Source of the DNA: Portulaca oleracea
Lineage: Eukaryota; Streptophyta; Magnoliopsida; Caryophyllales; Portulacaceae
Assembly (NCBI GenBank): GCA_029582165.1
Contig: CM055890.1
Span: 9,241,787 to 9,305,786 of the forward strand
Direction: 5' to 3'
Length of the DNA: 64,000 nt
The position numbers were made by a program, and so were the translations under genes. This document shows, one piece after another, positions 35,701 through 48,762 of the stretch. Below the pieces are notes generated by a model. That model saw nothing but the letters and a program-made list of their open reading frames with translations. It was not told where the DNA came from and did not search any database. The number at the start of each line of letters is the position of its first letter. Position 1 is the first letter of the stretch.

Positions 35701-38700
35701 TTTCATTATGAATATACTAAAAATAGTTAGGATATGTGATAAATCTAACCACTTCATCAAAGTCACTGCCATTTTGAATATTAAAATACAAAACCCATTA
35801 GAATTAAACCACAAAGGAAAAAGGAGAATGGAAGTGGATCATTATCATTATCACTGAAACTAAATAAACCTTGTATTCATTCATTGATTAGTCACCAAGT
35901 ACAAAACAACAAAATACTCAACCCATAACACCATCAAGATTTACAAGGCCACAGGAAGATTAGAAGAACAGTAGAAGAAGAAGAGAGATACTTACCAGTT
36001 AGAGGCTCCAGTAGCGCCAACATAGAAAAATTAGTAAGACCCAAGAGTTGAGACAATGAGAACCATTAACTTATTAGATATCCAAAGAGAGCCATCACTC
36101 GTTAACTAAGGCAGAAGCAAATACATGTTTAACTCCAACCAAATTGAAAAATATAGCTAAGTTTATCTCTAACCAAACTGAAGGAATATAAATCTTCTTT
36201 TTAAAAAAAAAAAAGAAAAGAAAGACAACTTACATGATATGGAAAACTTGCATAGGCATATCCAAAGATACATGAATACACAACATAAGATGCCTATCAC
36301 CATAATACAATTCATCTATACAATTCATTCATGCAATTTCTAATACACATAGAAGCATAGTGTCAAGGGTAGAACTACCTTCAGATGCCATAAAAAAAAA
36401 GGGGGTGTTGATATACAAATTGGAGCACCAACAACCAACACGAAGTGAAACCTCTTCCAACGACATTGTTGCCTGTCTCTGTCTCCGCCAGGAAGCCGCC
36501 GTCGGTCACCGCCTGCCGATGGGGACTACTGGAGAAGTGAGAGAGTGAGACAGGCGCGACAACAACAAAATAGAGGAAAGGGGGAAAGAAACAAACCTTG
36601 CTAGATTCACAAAGGAAACAAACCTTGCCAGATTCATTGTTTGTCCCTATTTTGAATTTGTCTGAGCTTTTTCTTCCCTGGGATATGCTCACAAAACAAA
36701 TTGCATCAATATGAACTGGTACAGCCACATAGAACTCAGAAGTCATAATGTTAGACGTAATATACGTTGCACTAAATTGAAAGTGAGACTAACTATGTTG
36801 ATGCCCACCTAATAGATTATGTTACAAGCATTACATCAACTTTACAAGGGTCAAAAGCATAACAATGGAGGAGATTTTCTGCCTAAGCATGAATAGTTGT
36901 GCAGTTGGATCAGATACAACATGCACTGCTCTAAAATGGCCACCAAACATATACTGTTCCAAAATGACATGTAACAAATTGGTTCAAACAATGGAAGGAG
37001 AAAGGGATATACAACCCTGAATCAATCACTATAAACTTTAGGAAGTACCCCAAATTTATCAGTGAAAGCGAGTTGGGGAGGGAAGAGGAGGGGGTTGCTT
37101 TTCTTATGCATATTAAGTAGTAATTGTGAATTCTATGTTGTTTGTTTGGGCCACAACCTAATTGAACATGTACTAGCCTTTAGAAGGTTGATGGGTGTAA
37201 AACCCATCTTTTTGGCCTATTGGCTTATTTTGATGATAAAAAAAAGTGCTAGCCTGAAGCCTGCCATCAAGCATCTCATTCTAACGAATCAAATTGCCGC
37301 ATAACTTCATAACTTTCACTCATTAACTATATAATTCTTGGTTGCATTTATAAACAAATCATAACAACAACTTCAAAAGGAGTGAAAATAATAACTCATT
37401 GGAGACATCAAACACTAGAACACCACTAATACAAGACACTGACTAATTTCCATATTATAAGATCAAGAAAAAAGTCAATCATAAACAAGGTAATTAAACA
37501 AAGCAAACACAATTCTAAGTCCATGAACTGGAGGGTTTGATGCCATCCTTCATCTCCATCTCCTTCTTTCATTCATTGAAAATGTCAGGAGTGCCCACTA
37601 CATCAGCTACAATTCTAAGTCCATGAACTGGAGGGTTTGAGTACATAGGTAGTGTAGAATCTACTGAATTCATCAACTAAAGAAAACTAATTTCTTAATC
37701 ATTTTCCAAGTCTACCAAAATCCATACTTTAAACATCGATTAATTATATTTCCTCCTACTCCATCATACATCTAAGAAAACAGAATCAGGGGCTCAAATT
37801 TCACACAATATCACACAGCTTGTACTATCATGAATCTTTATTGTTCATTTTTCATAAGCAAAGGAATAAATTTATGTAGATGACAGTTTGCCAAACAACA
37901 GAAATTTATATTTCAAATGCAAAGATTAATGAATATATAACAAAATTAACCATGTATAGAACCAGAAGGGGAGTTTCTTTACTTTCTTTCTTACAAGTAA
38001 CAATTCAAGCAAGTGAGATGCAACAAACCAACCCACAAGATTTAAGCAAGATAATCCAAAAAACTTAAATCAATTCAGCCTACAAAACCAACCCCTCGAG
38101 GAGGAAATCCATGCAAAAAATGGCCAAACTAATCCCGATAAACCAACCAAAAAATTAAAAAAAGGGCAATGGAATCAAAGAGCAAATTAGACCTCATTCA
38201 AGATGCTAGAGCTTCTCGAATATCACAAGCTGCTCCAACTTTCGATTGGTACTTGTCCAGAAAGCAACGTCGCATCGTCAATCTCTCGCCGGATATGCAA
38301 ATCGAAATTTCAAGTTGAATCATATCGTATAAACAGAAATTAGCACAAAATAAAGAACTCAAAGCTACAGAAAAGAAAACATTACATAAGGAGATCGATT
38401 CAGCGATTGAAAAGGAACTTCAAATGTCGCCCTCAATCTTCTATATATGTTGGAAAGCACAAACTTTGAAACCGGCAATGAATTCTGGGCGTCTCCAATT
38501 TTGCAGGCCAACAGAGAGAGAGAGAGAGACTAATGTGATGCTGAAGGGGAGGATATCGATGGGAAGAGAAAAGGAGATTTAGGGTTTTATTTTGTCTTTT
38601 GAGAGTTTGGCTCCTTTTTCATTTTCTAAGTCCCGCCCCAATTTCATTGAAAATTTTGTATGGTGGTCGCCCAAATAAAAGGAGGCTACGATCTGACTCT

Positions 38701-38853
38701 TAATATGTGCCCACACTTAATATGTGCAAATAAATATTAATAGCCAATTGGGGCAGATACAAGTGTGGGCCATAAAAATTTAGTGATTTAGGCTTCCACA
38801 CATAGCTATGTGTGGGTAAATAAGTGTAGGGAAAAACACATTTTCTTGTAGTG
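32773..38853. mobile_element. Non-autonomous CACTA (En/Spm-type) DNA transposon, 6081 bp
   Basis: The ends are perfect 13-bp inverted repeats, CACTACAAGAAAA and TTTTCTTGTAGTG, flanked by the 3-bp TSD ATC (32770-32772 and 38854-38856), the exact signature of CACTA elements. The outer ~300 bp left and ~150 bp right are full of short direct and inverted CCACAC/GTGTGG motifs, including the palindrome CCACACATAGCTATGTGTGG at 38796-38815, as expected for subterminal transposase-binding sites. No transposase-like ORF was found; frames are all under ~175 codons. A (TA)n run is at 33180-33201. Confidence 0.93.
33936..38600. other. Interior of the CACTA element, possible captured gene pieces
   Basis: The minus strand from ~38595 leftwards starts AAAACCCTAAATCTCC with a (CT)n run, like a plant 5'UTR. 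A GC-richer patch at 36450-36560 reads openly on the minus strand (36381-36746, 121 codons), and another open stretch lies at 33936-34457. None has a recognised domain. They may be remnants of the element's own genes or exons picked up from the host. A direct repeat AATTCTAAGTCCATGAACTGGAGGGTTTGA occurs twice (about 37511 and 37611); this sequence is described by its positions and core CATGAACTGGAGGG. Confidence 0.35.
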
Positions 38854-38856
38854 ATC

Positions 38857-39950
38857 ATTCAACCCAAACCCAACAATAATGATCAAACACCCCAAAACAA
38901 CACCAAAAAGACCTCCTATGTGTTTCAACATCCACCAATCAAGACCCAAATGATTATCTAACAAGTGAAGGTCCCAAACAAGATCAAACTAACCTAAATA
39001 TCGTCATTAAGTCATCCAAAACAACACCAAACAACCCAGATACGAATTTTCGGATTAATAGAGAAAAGAGACAAAGTAAGCAAGATATGGATACCTCTAA
39101 AGGAGCAACTCCACCAAAACTTAGGCCTTCAAGGTTGAATGAATAAGGATAACCATCGACACTCACCAAGAACTCCTCTTCAATCACCAAGAACAGTATA
39201 AAAGAGAACCACCAACTATTTTCTTAAGGTTGGAAACCAAAGCACTACCATAGATCATCATGGATAAAGCTAAGTGTTTCAAAAGGATTTATAAATACCC
39301 AGATTTCACATTCATCAGTTGATAATCAGCAAAGGTTGCATTACAAGCCTAAGATCATAGCTTAAATTGGGGAAAAGGGGCGGGATTGTTCCCCAAGAAA
39401 CCTACTAATTACCCTTAAGGACTAAAGCTTGAATAAAATTACTAAAGGGAGACGGGTACATCAAGATAAGTATAGGGGCAAGAGGGTAATTACATGGGCT
39501 AAGGGAAAACTCCCTCAAAAATAGGAGAAAACAAAGCAGTCATGGAATTCATAGATGACACAATCGTGTCATCTGGCAACATGATCGTGTCATATGTGAC
39601 ATGGGTCGTGTTACCTTGAGTCTGTGCAAAAACACCATTTTTTCCAAGGGTCGCGAGCGTGTCATCATGGGACATGGTCGTGACCCCCTCTTTGGTAGGT
39701 AGGTCACGAGCGTGTCTCATGACGACATGGATGTGACTCTAGTTCACCCCTTTGGTTCTTGTTAGGCCATAAGGGACATAAGTGTGTTAGGGTTTGACAC
39801 GGTCGTGTCACCCAGTCGTTTCTTTGTTTCTTCTTCCACTCCGTTGCCCGATCTTTCAACTCTTCCCATGCTTGAAGTGGATGGCTAAAATACCCTTGGA
39901 GGGCCAAAGGACTGGGATGTCCTTGGGTTGTTATTTTGGGACCGTGAAAG
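38857..39950. other. Unclassified repeat-like DNA right of CACTA
   Basis: Continues the sequence interrupted by CACTA, so it may be the upstream part of the old copia element, but no integrase or Gag motif is visible. 39540-39820 has many CGTGTCA/ACACGGTCGTGTCA phrases. Confidence 0.35.
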
Positions 39951-39955
39951 ATTGA

Positions 39956-42900
39956 TGTAATACCCCGCCCTAAATCATACGTATTACAGTAGTTAATCTA
40001 TTTTAATTAGTTATAATTTGTTAATTAAATACTTTGTACCTTGTGGTTAGCTAATGGTGACAGGTCTCGGAGGAATGGCGAAGCGGCAAATTTTACCGAT
40101 CAAAATTCTTAATCGAATTTTGTTACAGTATATTTTGGACCTTATAATATAATTATTTTAGGTTCTATGACTTTATTTTAAAGTCGGGTTAATTACTGTT
40201 TCGATTTTTACGGCCAAACGGTTTAAATTTAATTTACCGATCTTACCGTCTTTTTAACCCGCATAAATTAAATACATTTTATAGCTATTGTCTACTACCA
40301 ATTTTATTCCTCTTTTATGTGAGTTTTAGTTTTATAATTAGAGTGGTAATATTGCAATTTTTATTGTTATTAGTTGAGTTTAGTTAGGAGGGTTTTATAT
40401 TAGTTAAAAGAAGGCTAAGGGTCATAACATTTCAAACCCATTTGCAACTCTCAAACTCTCATCTCACTCCTTCCCCCTCCTCTGGCCGACGCAGCCCAGC
40501 ACCCCCCTCCCCTGGTGATTTCCGCCGGCCATGAGTCTCCGCCAATTTTCCGCCACCGTGGCCTCCTCTTTCACTTCTACACTTCTTTGCTCCTTTTTGT
40601 CATCCCTTTCAAGAGGTATCTCACCCTACACTCCCCTCCATTGTTGTATAATTTGAAAGCTTTGATATTTATGTGTTGGTATGATATTTTTATACCTAGA
40701 TTATCTCTTTCTTTCATGAGTTTAAAGTATAAATTGTTAGGGTTGAGTTTATTGAGGAATCAAGTGTATTGTTTGAAGTTTATGTGATCTTATGATGAGG
40801 TTATGTATCTTGATGAAGTAGAAGTTGTCCCTTGGAGGTGCATGTGGTTTTGGATGAGTTTTTAGAGGTTTTACTCTCTGTTTTACAAAGTTAAGCAAGT
40901 ATTATTGTGTTTTTAGTTGGTTTACATGAGAATTGTGAAGGAAATGGTGTTGAATGTAATGTGGGTTAAGTGCATGTAGCTTGGGGTTGTTGCATGTGGA
41001 ATGGCCAAGCATGGATGGTGATTTTTAGAAGTCTAAGTGCTGGAAATTAGTGAAGTTATGTATAGATTACAATTGGTATATTATTAGTGTAAAGGTTGGA
41101 TGAAAGTAATCTATGCATGAGGGCAAAATCTGACCCTAAACATTCTGCCCAAAATGTGATTTTTAAGGGAGATATTAAAATTAGTTTTGAGCCCAGAATA
41201 TGGTGTAAAAATGTAGCCAAGAATGTTAGCAAACACCGGGCTTTGGAATTTCGGGTTTTCGATTTGTATAGCTCAAGTTAGAGCCAAAACCGTAAAGGTA
41301 TGTTTTTATATACGAATTTGGAGTCAGTGTTTTATTGGGCATTTTTCGTCCATATGGAGTTGGAATTTGAGAAAGTGTTCAACATAAGAGTTTTAGGAGA
41401 CGTTTCAAGCTTTTCGAAAACGTATGGTATGTGTCCAACCGATGTCGGGAGAGAGAGTTATAGAGCCCGGAAGAGGGGCTGCAAAACTGGAATTTTCTGG
41501 GTAATTGATAAATGCATTAATTGGGTTAAAGGTTATTATATTGAGCTTATAATTGGTTTTATGGGTGTGTAACCTAAGTCATATGACCTTTATGATATAT
41601 TCCATAAGTAGGAACCATGGAACTCGGTTTTAAAGGTTTTAAGGAACCCCGAGATCTTTTAAACTATTCTACGTTTTCCGTTTTAATTTACCGAAAACTC
41701 ATAAATTTAAGGAAATGAGTTCGTTTTACTTTAGAGTTTTTAAAGTCTCTTTGAGAAATTGAAGGTCTATATTTTACAAGTATTCTTTAAGTCATAGAGC
41801 TCCTTTGAGTTTAAAGGAAATTACAAAGTTCTATTGATTTTGTCTAAGCACCAAAACCGCACATGAATATATCTTGGTATTTTACTGCATTCTGTCCGAG
41901 CCTTTTCGGGCTCTTCTCACCCTGTTTAGCGTCTGGCCCAGTTGACAAACTTCTGGATTATGTTTTTCCCTTTCCGAAAAGTACTCGCATAGCGAAATCC
42001 GAATTTTACAGCCCGAGTTACGACCAAAATACTATTGTCATAAAAACCTGAAATTTTTATACGATTTATTTCCAAAACTCTTTTGTGAGGCCCTATGTCC
42101 TCACCTTTTCATAGCTTCTATTCTAATACCGAACTCTATCATTTTAAGCTCAAAGTTCAGCCTCGACCCGAGCCATTCCCCGGCCGAGTTCACCCCCGAG
42201 CAGTCCACACGTTCAAGGTACGCGAATTGTCCAACTCTTCGCTCCTTTATATTTACGATTTACGCTTTATATTTACGATTTATGCTTTATGTTCACGATT
42301 TATGTTTTATGGTTATGGTTTATGCAAATATTTACGTTTTATGTTAAAGGTTTACGATTTATGTTTATATTTATGGTTTATGCTAAAGGTTTACGGTTTA
42401 TGTTAAAGGTTTACGATTTATGTTTATATTTACGGTTTATGTTAAAGGTTTACGATTTATGTTTATATTTATGGTTTATGTTAAAGGTTTACGGTTTATG
42501 TTGAAAGTTTATGATTTATGTTAAAGGTTTACGGTTTATGTTAAAGGTTTATGGTTTATGACAAATATTTACGGTTTATGATCAATGCTTACGGTTTATG
42601 ATAAATGTTTACGGTTTATGATAGATGTTTATGGTTTATGCTAAATGTTTACAGTTTGTGCTAAGTTATGCTTTTATGATTATTGCTCCTTTATGATTAC
42701 GATTTATGCTAATTTATGCTTTTATGATTATTCATGGTTTTGAGTGGTCCCATTTTATGGATTCTATGTTCTATGTTCTAGCTAGTTACGAGAAGTGCTA
42801 GCCTTTTATGTTTTAGATGCTCCTGATCAGAGTGTCCTAGACTGCCGTGTCCGATCTAATATCACCCATCCAAACTCGGATCGGTTTGGGCGTGCGAGAT

Positions 42901-43570
42901 GCTTTGCATCGATCTAAAGGGGACCCAAAACTCTTAAGTTTATGTATTTACTTCTAAGTTCATGTGACAGGTTCTTTCTTTATGAATTCAAGTTACTTTT
43001 ACTCATGTATATGTTTATGTTCATGCCATTTCAAGTTAATGTTTTATTACCCCTTCCCCGTTTTCAAAATGAATTTAAATGCCGGCACTAAAACCGTTTT
43101 CGAACGGTTTGACGTGTTGTAGGTTTACGTACTGAGTGTTTCCCCACTCACTTTTCGCAATGTTTTTAATGTTTTGTTTTAGGGGTCCGAAAACGGCGTA
43201 AAGGCAAAGGCAAGCAGGGGTAATCGCGTGTTGCAAGCAAGGTAGTCATGGTTAAAGTATCCTGATCGACTTGGGAGTCGCATGTTTTGAAGTAACCATG
43301 TTTATGGAAGAAGTGTTGTATTTTGTCCTCTTTAATGGTTGTTTAAAGTTTGATGGTTATGTTTTGGAGATTCATCTTTAAGTATGAAGTTATGTTTTGG
43401 GAGTATAGTATGTAATGTTTATATGTTTTAATGATGTTCTTTTGGGTTGTTGCCTTGTCTCTTTTGGGAGACGGCGGTAATGCCTCGACCTAAGGTGTTC
43501 CGCTGCGCTAATCACAGGTTTGGGATTCTAAGTATAGTCTTAATCTTGTGATTAAGGTTGGGGCGTTACA
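39956..43570 (+). repeat. Solo LTR of a Tekay-like chromovirus (3615 bp)
   Basis: Starts TGTAATACCCCGCCCTAAATC and ends TTGGGGCGTTACA, matching the ends and many internal blocks of the LTRs at 1-1400 and 7759-10900. It is flanked by the 5-bp TSD ATTGA (39951-39955 and 43571-43575) and has no internal region, so it formed by recombination between the two LTRs of one insertion. It is clearly diverged from the first element, so it is an older copy or a sister family. Confidence 0.93.
42236..42690 (+). repeat. Minisatellite inside the solo LTR
   Basis: About 20-21-bp units such as TTTATGTTAAAGGTTTACGG, often paired as ~40-bp higher units with TTTATGTTTATATTTACGG, repeated ~20 times. The corresponding place in the 3' LTR (around 10030) has no such array. 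Confidence 0.9.
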
Positions 43571-43575
43571 ATTGA

Positions 43576-44829
43576 ATTACCCCTTGGCTTGATTTCTTCA
43601 CCCACTCAACGCTAAAATAGAGAGGAAAACTACACCCTACCTTTTTATTAGTGTCAAAAGTATTTAGATCCCTAGAAGCCAATGACCCCTTGGGAGTGGC
43701 TCAAAACTCAAAGGCCCAAAAGTTGGACTCCCAGGTCATCTATGCATCAATATAGTAGAAGAAATGGAATCTAGAGGAGAAATAAGGGGGCTAGAAGTTA
43801 GAGAAGGGGGAGAATGGTGAGGAGATGAACCATATGAAAATAATGAGCATCCAAAATATTCGCTACCTTGTATCGATGAGTAGTGCTAATAATGTTTTTA
43901 TTGAAGGACAATGTGTGCATCTTAGTGGGTACACAAGTTACACAAGAACTATGAACATCAATGTGAGACATACACCTTGAAATATGTCTCATTTTGGACA
44001 AAGAGATGTGCATTGCCTTCTTTATAATCTTCCATTTATATGTTTTTTGTGTTGGATTTTGTATGTGATTAGAAAATCAAAGTTTCATTGTACCTTAGGT
44101 TTATCGGGATTGCCCTTTGCTGATCGAGGTTGAACAAGGGGCTATCTCATTCAACGACTTGCCAACACACTGGCTTTCATAATTACTAACACGATGGCTT
44201 TCATAATTACTCCCATGAGTATGAGACTCAGGTTTCTCACATAAGTCGAGGTTGAGATGGGGTCAGACCGGTGTCTCCCTTGTAACGACTCTCCAATGTC
44301 TCAAGGTTCCCATGTTACTCCCACAAGGCTAATGGTTCGGTTCCACAAAATGGGCTTAAGCCTAGATGGTAAATCTCCATATCTTGCTACTTCTTGGCTT
44401 ATAACCTGAAAATTAAGATTAAACATTTTCATTAGGATTTACCCATGAAATGTTCCTTTTTGACCTTCATATACTCGACCACTTAGGCCTGATACGCCCA
44501 TTTCTTATTTTGGAAGATTTACACCACTTTAAGGTTGTCCCTATTCCCTTTCAATTGGTTTATGAAGTCAGATTCCAAGGTTTCCTTTTTGTTGCAAGTT
44601 ATTTTTCTAGGCAACTGTTCGTGCAGAAACTACCCTAACTTTGCGAACTTATTTCTCAGTCAATTCTTAAGTTTTTTCTGAGCTTCAAGTTGGAAGAATT
44701 GTGTATATGATTTAATAATTTTTAGATAAATTTTTACCTTTCTGGATCATTACAGAAAACTACAAAAGTAAACTCGATCCAAACTAATGTAAATTTTGAT
44801 AGGGCTCAGTTTTATCTCATTTTCTCCCT
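43576..44829. other. Unclassified DNA right of the solo LTR
   Basis: No gene recognised. A minus-strand frame at 43798-44013 includes SSCVTCVPTKMHTLSFNKN, which may be a decayed element protein. CTGGCTTTCATAATTACT is repeated at ~44171 and ~44197. Confidence 0.35.
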
Positions 44830-45860
44830 ATCCTTTTAGGCTTTGCTTTAGCCTTTGGAATGACATCAAAAAAGTTGTTCAGCTTGATGATTCAGCATGT
44901 TTTAAAGCAATTCATGAAAGTGAACTTGGGTGATGGCTCTAAATTATATTTTGGGAAGATGTCTGGCTTGGCCTTCAATCTCTAAAAGCCACATTTCCTT
45001 CCCTTTTTCAATTTGCAAGAGAAAGAAAAGGATTAATGGATAGTTTGAAGGTGATTTATGGAGGTGGATTTTGGCGTGGAATAAAGAACTCTTTGTGAGT
45101 GGATTAGCTGCGGAACATGCTTAGAAATTGCATCTTATGACAGTTCAGTTGAGGAGGAATGTCAACGACAATATCCAGTGGCTAAATTCCAATAAATTCA
45201 CAGTTCATACAATGGTTGACAAAGTGGAGGAAATTGTGTTTGGCAATTCGCTTTCTGTTGTTGTTGTTTGTTCTGTGTGGCGAAATCTTGCTCCTCCCAA
45301 GATTGAAATCCTTATGTGGCTCACTCTACTTGGTTGGTTCAGCATAAGAGAGATGCTTCTAAGAAAAGGGATCACTGATGCTCAAAGCAAATGTCTGGCC
45401 ATTTTGTGACCGGTATATTTGGTCTGAAGTTATACAATGCCTGGGGGAAAATTGTTCAGCAGAAGCACACAAAGAAATGTTCAATCAATGGATGAAAGTG
45501 TAATTTCACAACAATTTGAGATGGAGGGTGGATTATTTGGTCCTTATGGAATCATAGAAATGCAATAGTGTTCAATCATCTAGAAAGGGATAAGGAACTG
45601 GTACTCTAAAATCTGAAATGGAGGATGGCTCTATGGTCTATAGATTGGAAATAAGGTGGTGTAGTGCTGGTTATGCCGTTGTCATGAATTGGTGCAGTGA
45701 TGGTTTGCTGTTGTATTGAGTTGTCTGATTGAGTTAATCTCAATTTTCATCTTTGTTGGTTTCTTGGGCTGTATGTCCTTTGTAGTGCTCGTGGGTACTT
45801 TCTTTTTTATTAATAAAAAGGCTCTTTGCCCGCTACTTATCAATAAAAAAGAAAATTGGC
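44830..45860 (+). pseudogene. LINE remnant, 3' end of ORF2
   Basis: LGDGSKLYFGKMSGLAFNL-like sequence (~44925) and then FTVHTMVDKVEE ... VWRNLAPPKIEILMWLTLLG (45128-45409) match the zf-RVT region that follows RT in plant L1-type LINEs (the VW...PPK...FxW signature). Stops and frameshifts break it. It ends near AATAAAAAAGAAAA at ~45855. It differs from the two other LINEs here, so it is another subfamily. Confidence 0.65.
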
Positions 45861-46225
45861 TTTTGGATCATTTTATTCGTTGTTTAGACTAGAATTTTTA
45901 TCGAGAGAGCCTAGCCAAAACGAGCCAAAATTTATGAGAAAAAATCGTGCCATGCTCAAGCCTAGTTCATGCATGTATATAAAAGACCAATTTCTAGGTT
46001 TAGAAAGATACGATCTATGTTCAGCTGAGTTTAGTTACCTTGAGATTAAAGGAAGTAAATAAAGGTTGATCCCCTTAGTAAGCTTGCCTATTAGATCTTT
46101 GAATTATCTTTAGTTCACAAGAAAAAAATTTCCAATGCAATTTATTCAAGTGCTGAGTTTAGCCTTGTGATGCTTGATGAGCATTTAGAAAGAGAACGGG
46201 AGGGTGAGAGAGAGAAAGAGGTGCC

Positions 46226-46229
<4 letters not shown>

Positions 46230-46263
<34 letters not shown>
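46230..46263. repeat. (GA)n microsatellite
   Basis: Uninterrupted GA dinucleotides, ~16 units. The stretch 45861-46229 before it holds no gene I can support. Confidence 0.95.
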
Positions 46264-46265
<2 letters not shown>

Positions 46266-46392
46266 TGAGTGGGGTGAATGGGGTATGTGGGCCACGACAT
46301 CATATAAGGAATAAACTTACATAATCATTCATCTCTCATTTTGCACATGAATAATGTTATGAATTTGACTTAGTAGGGGAGTGTTGTCATAT

Positions 46393-46437
<45 letters not shown>

Positions 46438-46440
<3 letters not shown>

Positions 46441-46839
46441 TTTTTGGACATCAATATTACCAATTTTGGGGGTATTGGATATTAATAATATAAACTATTT
46501 TCTTGGACACTAGCACTAGGAACTATTGACTTATTTTCCTCTGACAGTACACCATCGAATTGTTATGGTATTAATTCATCGAAAAGATTATGTGGCTCCA
46601 TAATATGTGACATGGAAGGCATGTTAGTGTCCACGTCAACATTTTCTACCCAACCTCTGCCTTCCACGTCACACATCATGGACCCACATCATCTTTCCGA
46701 TGAGTTAAAACTATAACAACTCGGTCGTGTACTATTGGAGGAAAATAGGTCGATAGTTGGTACTACTAATTTTCAAGAAAATAGTTTGTATTATTAGTTT
46801 CCAATACCCCCAAAGTTGGTATTATTGTCGTACAATGAT

Positions 46840-46841
<2 letters not shown>
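46438..46841. repeat. Foldback MITE, unit A (404 bp)
   Basis: Left TTGGGGGTATTGGATATTAA and right TTAGTTTCCAATACCCCCAA are imperfect inverted copies, and the arms continue inward through TTTTCTTG/CAAGAAAA and GTGACRTGGAAGGC/GCCTTCCACGTCAC. A ~25-bp loop lies near 46640. Confidence 0.8.
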
Positions 46842-46900
<59 letters not shown>

Positions 46901-46904
<4 letters not shown>

Positions 46905-47437
46905 ATTGGATTCTAATAATCTCTACTTTTACAAATTGGATGATGGTGGTCCCTACTTTCACTTTGTATTATGGTGGTCCAAAAAAAATAAAATTGGATT
47001 GTAGTAGTACCAAATTCACCTTCACATTCTTCTTATTTTTTTCATTCCTACCCTATATTATTTTATTTTTTTTGTTCATGCCCCTAGAAAGTTAATGAAT
47101 TGTAGTTTCTAAACCATTTTTTAAATTATTTTTTTGAGACTCTAGTAATTATTATAATTTTTAAAAAATAATAAAAGTGAAAAAATCGTAAAAAATAGTA
47201 AAAAAATATGAAAAAAAATTGGGAGAAACGTTGTAAATTAATTAAAAATCATGGTAAAGTGTTGTACTAAGTTTTGAATCAAATGCAACACGAAATCTAT
47301 GATATTTAGTGTATACTCTCGAAAATGTCCCACTACAATCCAATTTTATTTTTTTTAGACCACCAAAATACAAAGTGAAAGTAGGGACCACCATCATCCA
47401 ATTTGCAAAAGTAGGCATTATTATAATCCAATTTTCC
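46901..47437. repeat. Foldback MITE, unit B (537 bp)
   Basis: Left ~110 bp (GAAAATTGGATTCTAATAAT... GGTGGTCCAAAAAAAATAAA) are mirrored at 47330-47437. The A/T-rich middle has no coding frame. Same family as unit D. Confidence 0.85.
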
Positions 47438-47456
47438 TATATATATATATATATAT

Positions 47457-48154
47457 GGGAATTGATATAATGAGAAGAATGATTTTGTGAGAAGAAAAAC
47501 ATAGCAAATCATAACCATTGGTTCCAAGATCAAGGGTGGATATTAATCTTGCTTTTTTCTTTTTTTTGGTTGGGAAAATGTGACTAATAAATGCTGTAAC
47601 CTTTTTCTTTTTTTTTGTTGGCTGGGAAAAAGAGAACAATTAATGCAGTGTGATTTCCAATAACATGTTAATTAATTCGCAGCTCTAGAAACTCAGAATG
47701 AACATCAACTATATCCAGAATGAACATCAACTTTAACATAAATGAACATCAACTTTACCATAAATGAACACCACATATACCCAGAATGAACATCAACTAT
47801 ACCATAAACGAACATATAGTATAGTGACATTCGTTTATGGTATAGTTGATGTTCATTCTGTGTATATGTGGTGTTCATTTATGGTAAAGTTGATGTTCAT
47901 TCTGGGTATAGTTGATGTTCATTCTAAGTTATCTAGAGTTGCGAATTAATTAGCATGTCATTGGAAATCACACTACATCAATTGTTCTCTTTTTCCCAGC
48001 CAACAAAAAAAAAGTTGCAACATTTATTATTCACATTTTCCCAACAAAAAAAAAGAAAAAAGCAAGATTAATACCCATCCTTGATCTTGGAACCAATGGT
48101 TATGATTTGCTATGTTTTTCTTCTCACAAAATATTTCTTCTCATTGTATCAAAT

Positions 48155-48156
<2 letters not shown>
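47457..48156. repeat. Giant palindrome, unit C (700 bp)
   Basis: Arms 47457-47812 and 47830-48156 are inverted copies over nearly their whole length: ATAATGAGAAGAA... at the left matches TTCTTCTCATTGTAT at the right, and CCAACTGGTTCC-like, AATGAACATCAAC blocks mirror each other. The loop is only ~17 bp (around 47821). The inner ~120 bp of each arm are themselves direct repeats of GAATGAACATCAACTWTA. Confidence 0.9.
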
Positions 48157-48229
<73 letters not shown>

Positions 48230-48232
<3 letters not shown>

Positions 48233-48725
48233 ATATTGGATTCTAATAATCCCTACTTTTGCAAATTGGTTGGCAATAATCCCTACTTTCAATTTGTATT
48301 CTGGTGGTCCAAAAAAAATAAAATTGTATTGTAGTGGGACATAATCGAGTGTATACCCTAAATATCATAGATTTTGTGTTGCATTTGAATCAAAATTTTG
48401 TATAACACTTTACCACGATTTAATGAATTTACAGCATTTCTCCCAATCTTTTTCAATTTTTTTCTATTTTTTATGATTTTTTTCAATTTTATTCCTTTCA
48501 AAAAATTATAATAATTGCTCGGAATCTCAAATAAATAATTTAAAAAATGTTTTAGGAACTACACTTCATTACTTATCTGGGGACAGGAACGAAAAAAACA
48601 AAAACAATATGGGGTAGGCATAAAAAAATAAAAGGAATGTGATGATGAATTTGGTACCACTAAAATACAATTTTTTTTTTTGGACCACCAGAATACAAAT
48701 TTAAAGTAGGGATTATTGCCATCCA

Positions 48726-48730
<5 letters not shown>
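48230..48730. repeat. Foldback MITE, unit D (501 bp)
   Basis: The ends GGATATTGGATTCTAATAAT and ATTGCCATCCAATTTC, the CTACTTT..TTTGTATTCTGGTGGTCC block and its mirror GGACCACCAGAATACAAATT show the same family as unit B. Confidence 0.85.

Positions 48731-48762
<32 letters not shown>

Noticed and set aside
46842..48759. Frames made of repeated YI dipeptides
   Set aside because: Translation of the (TA)n microsatellites.
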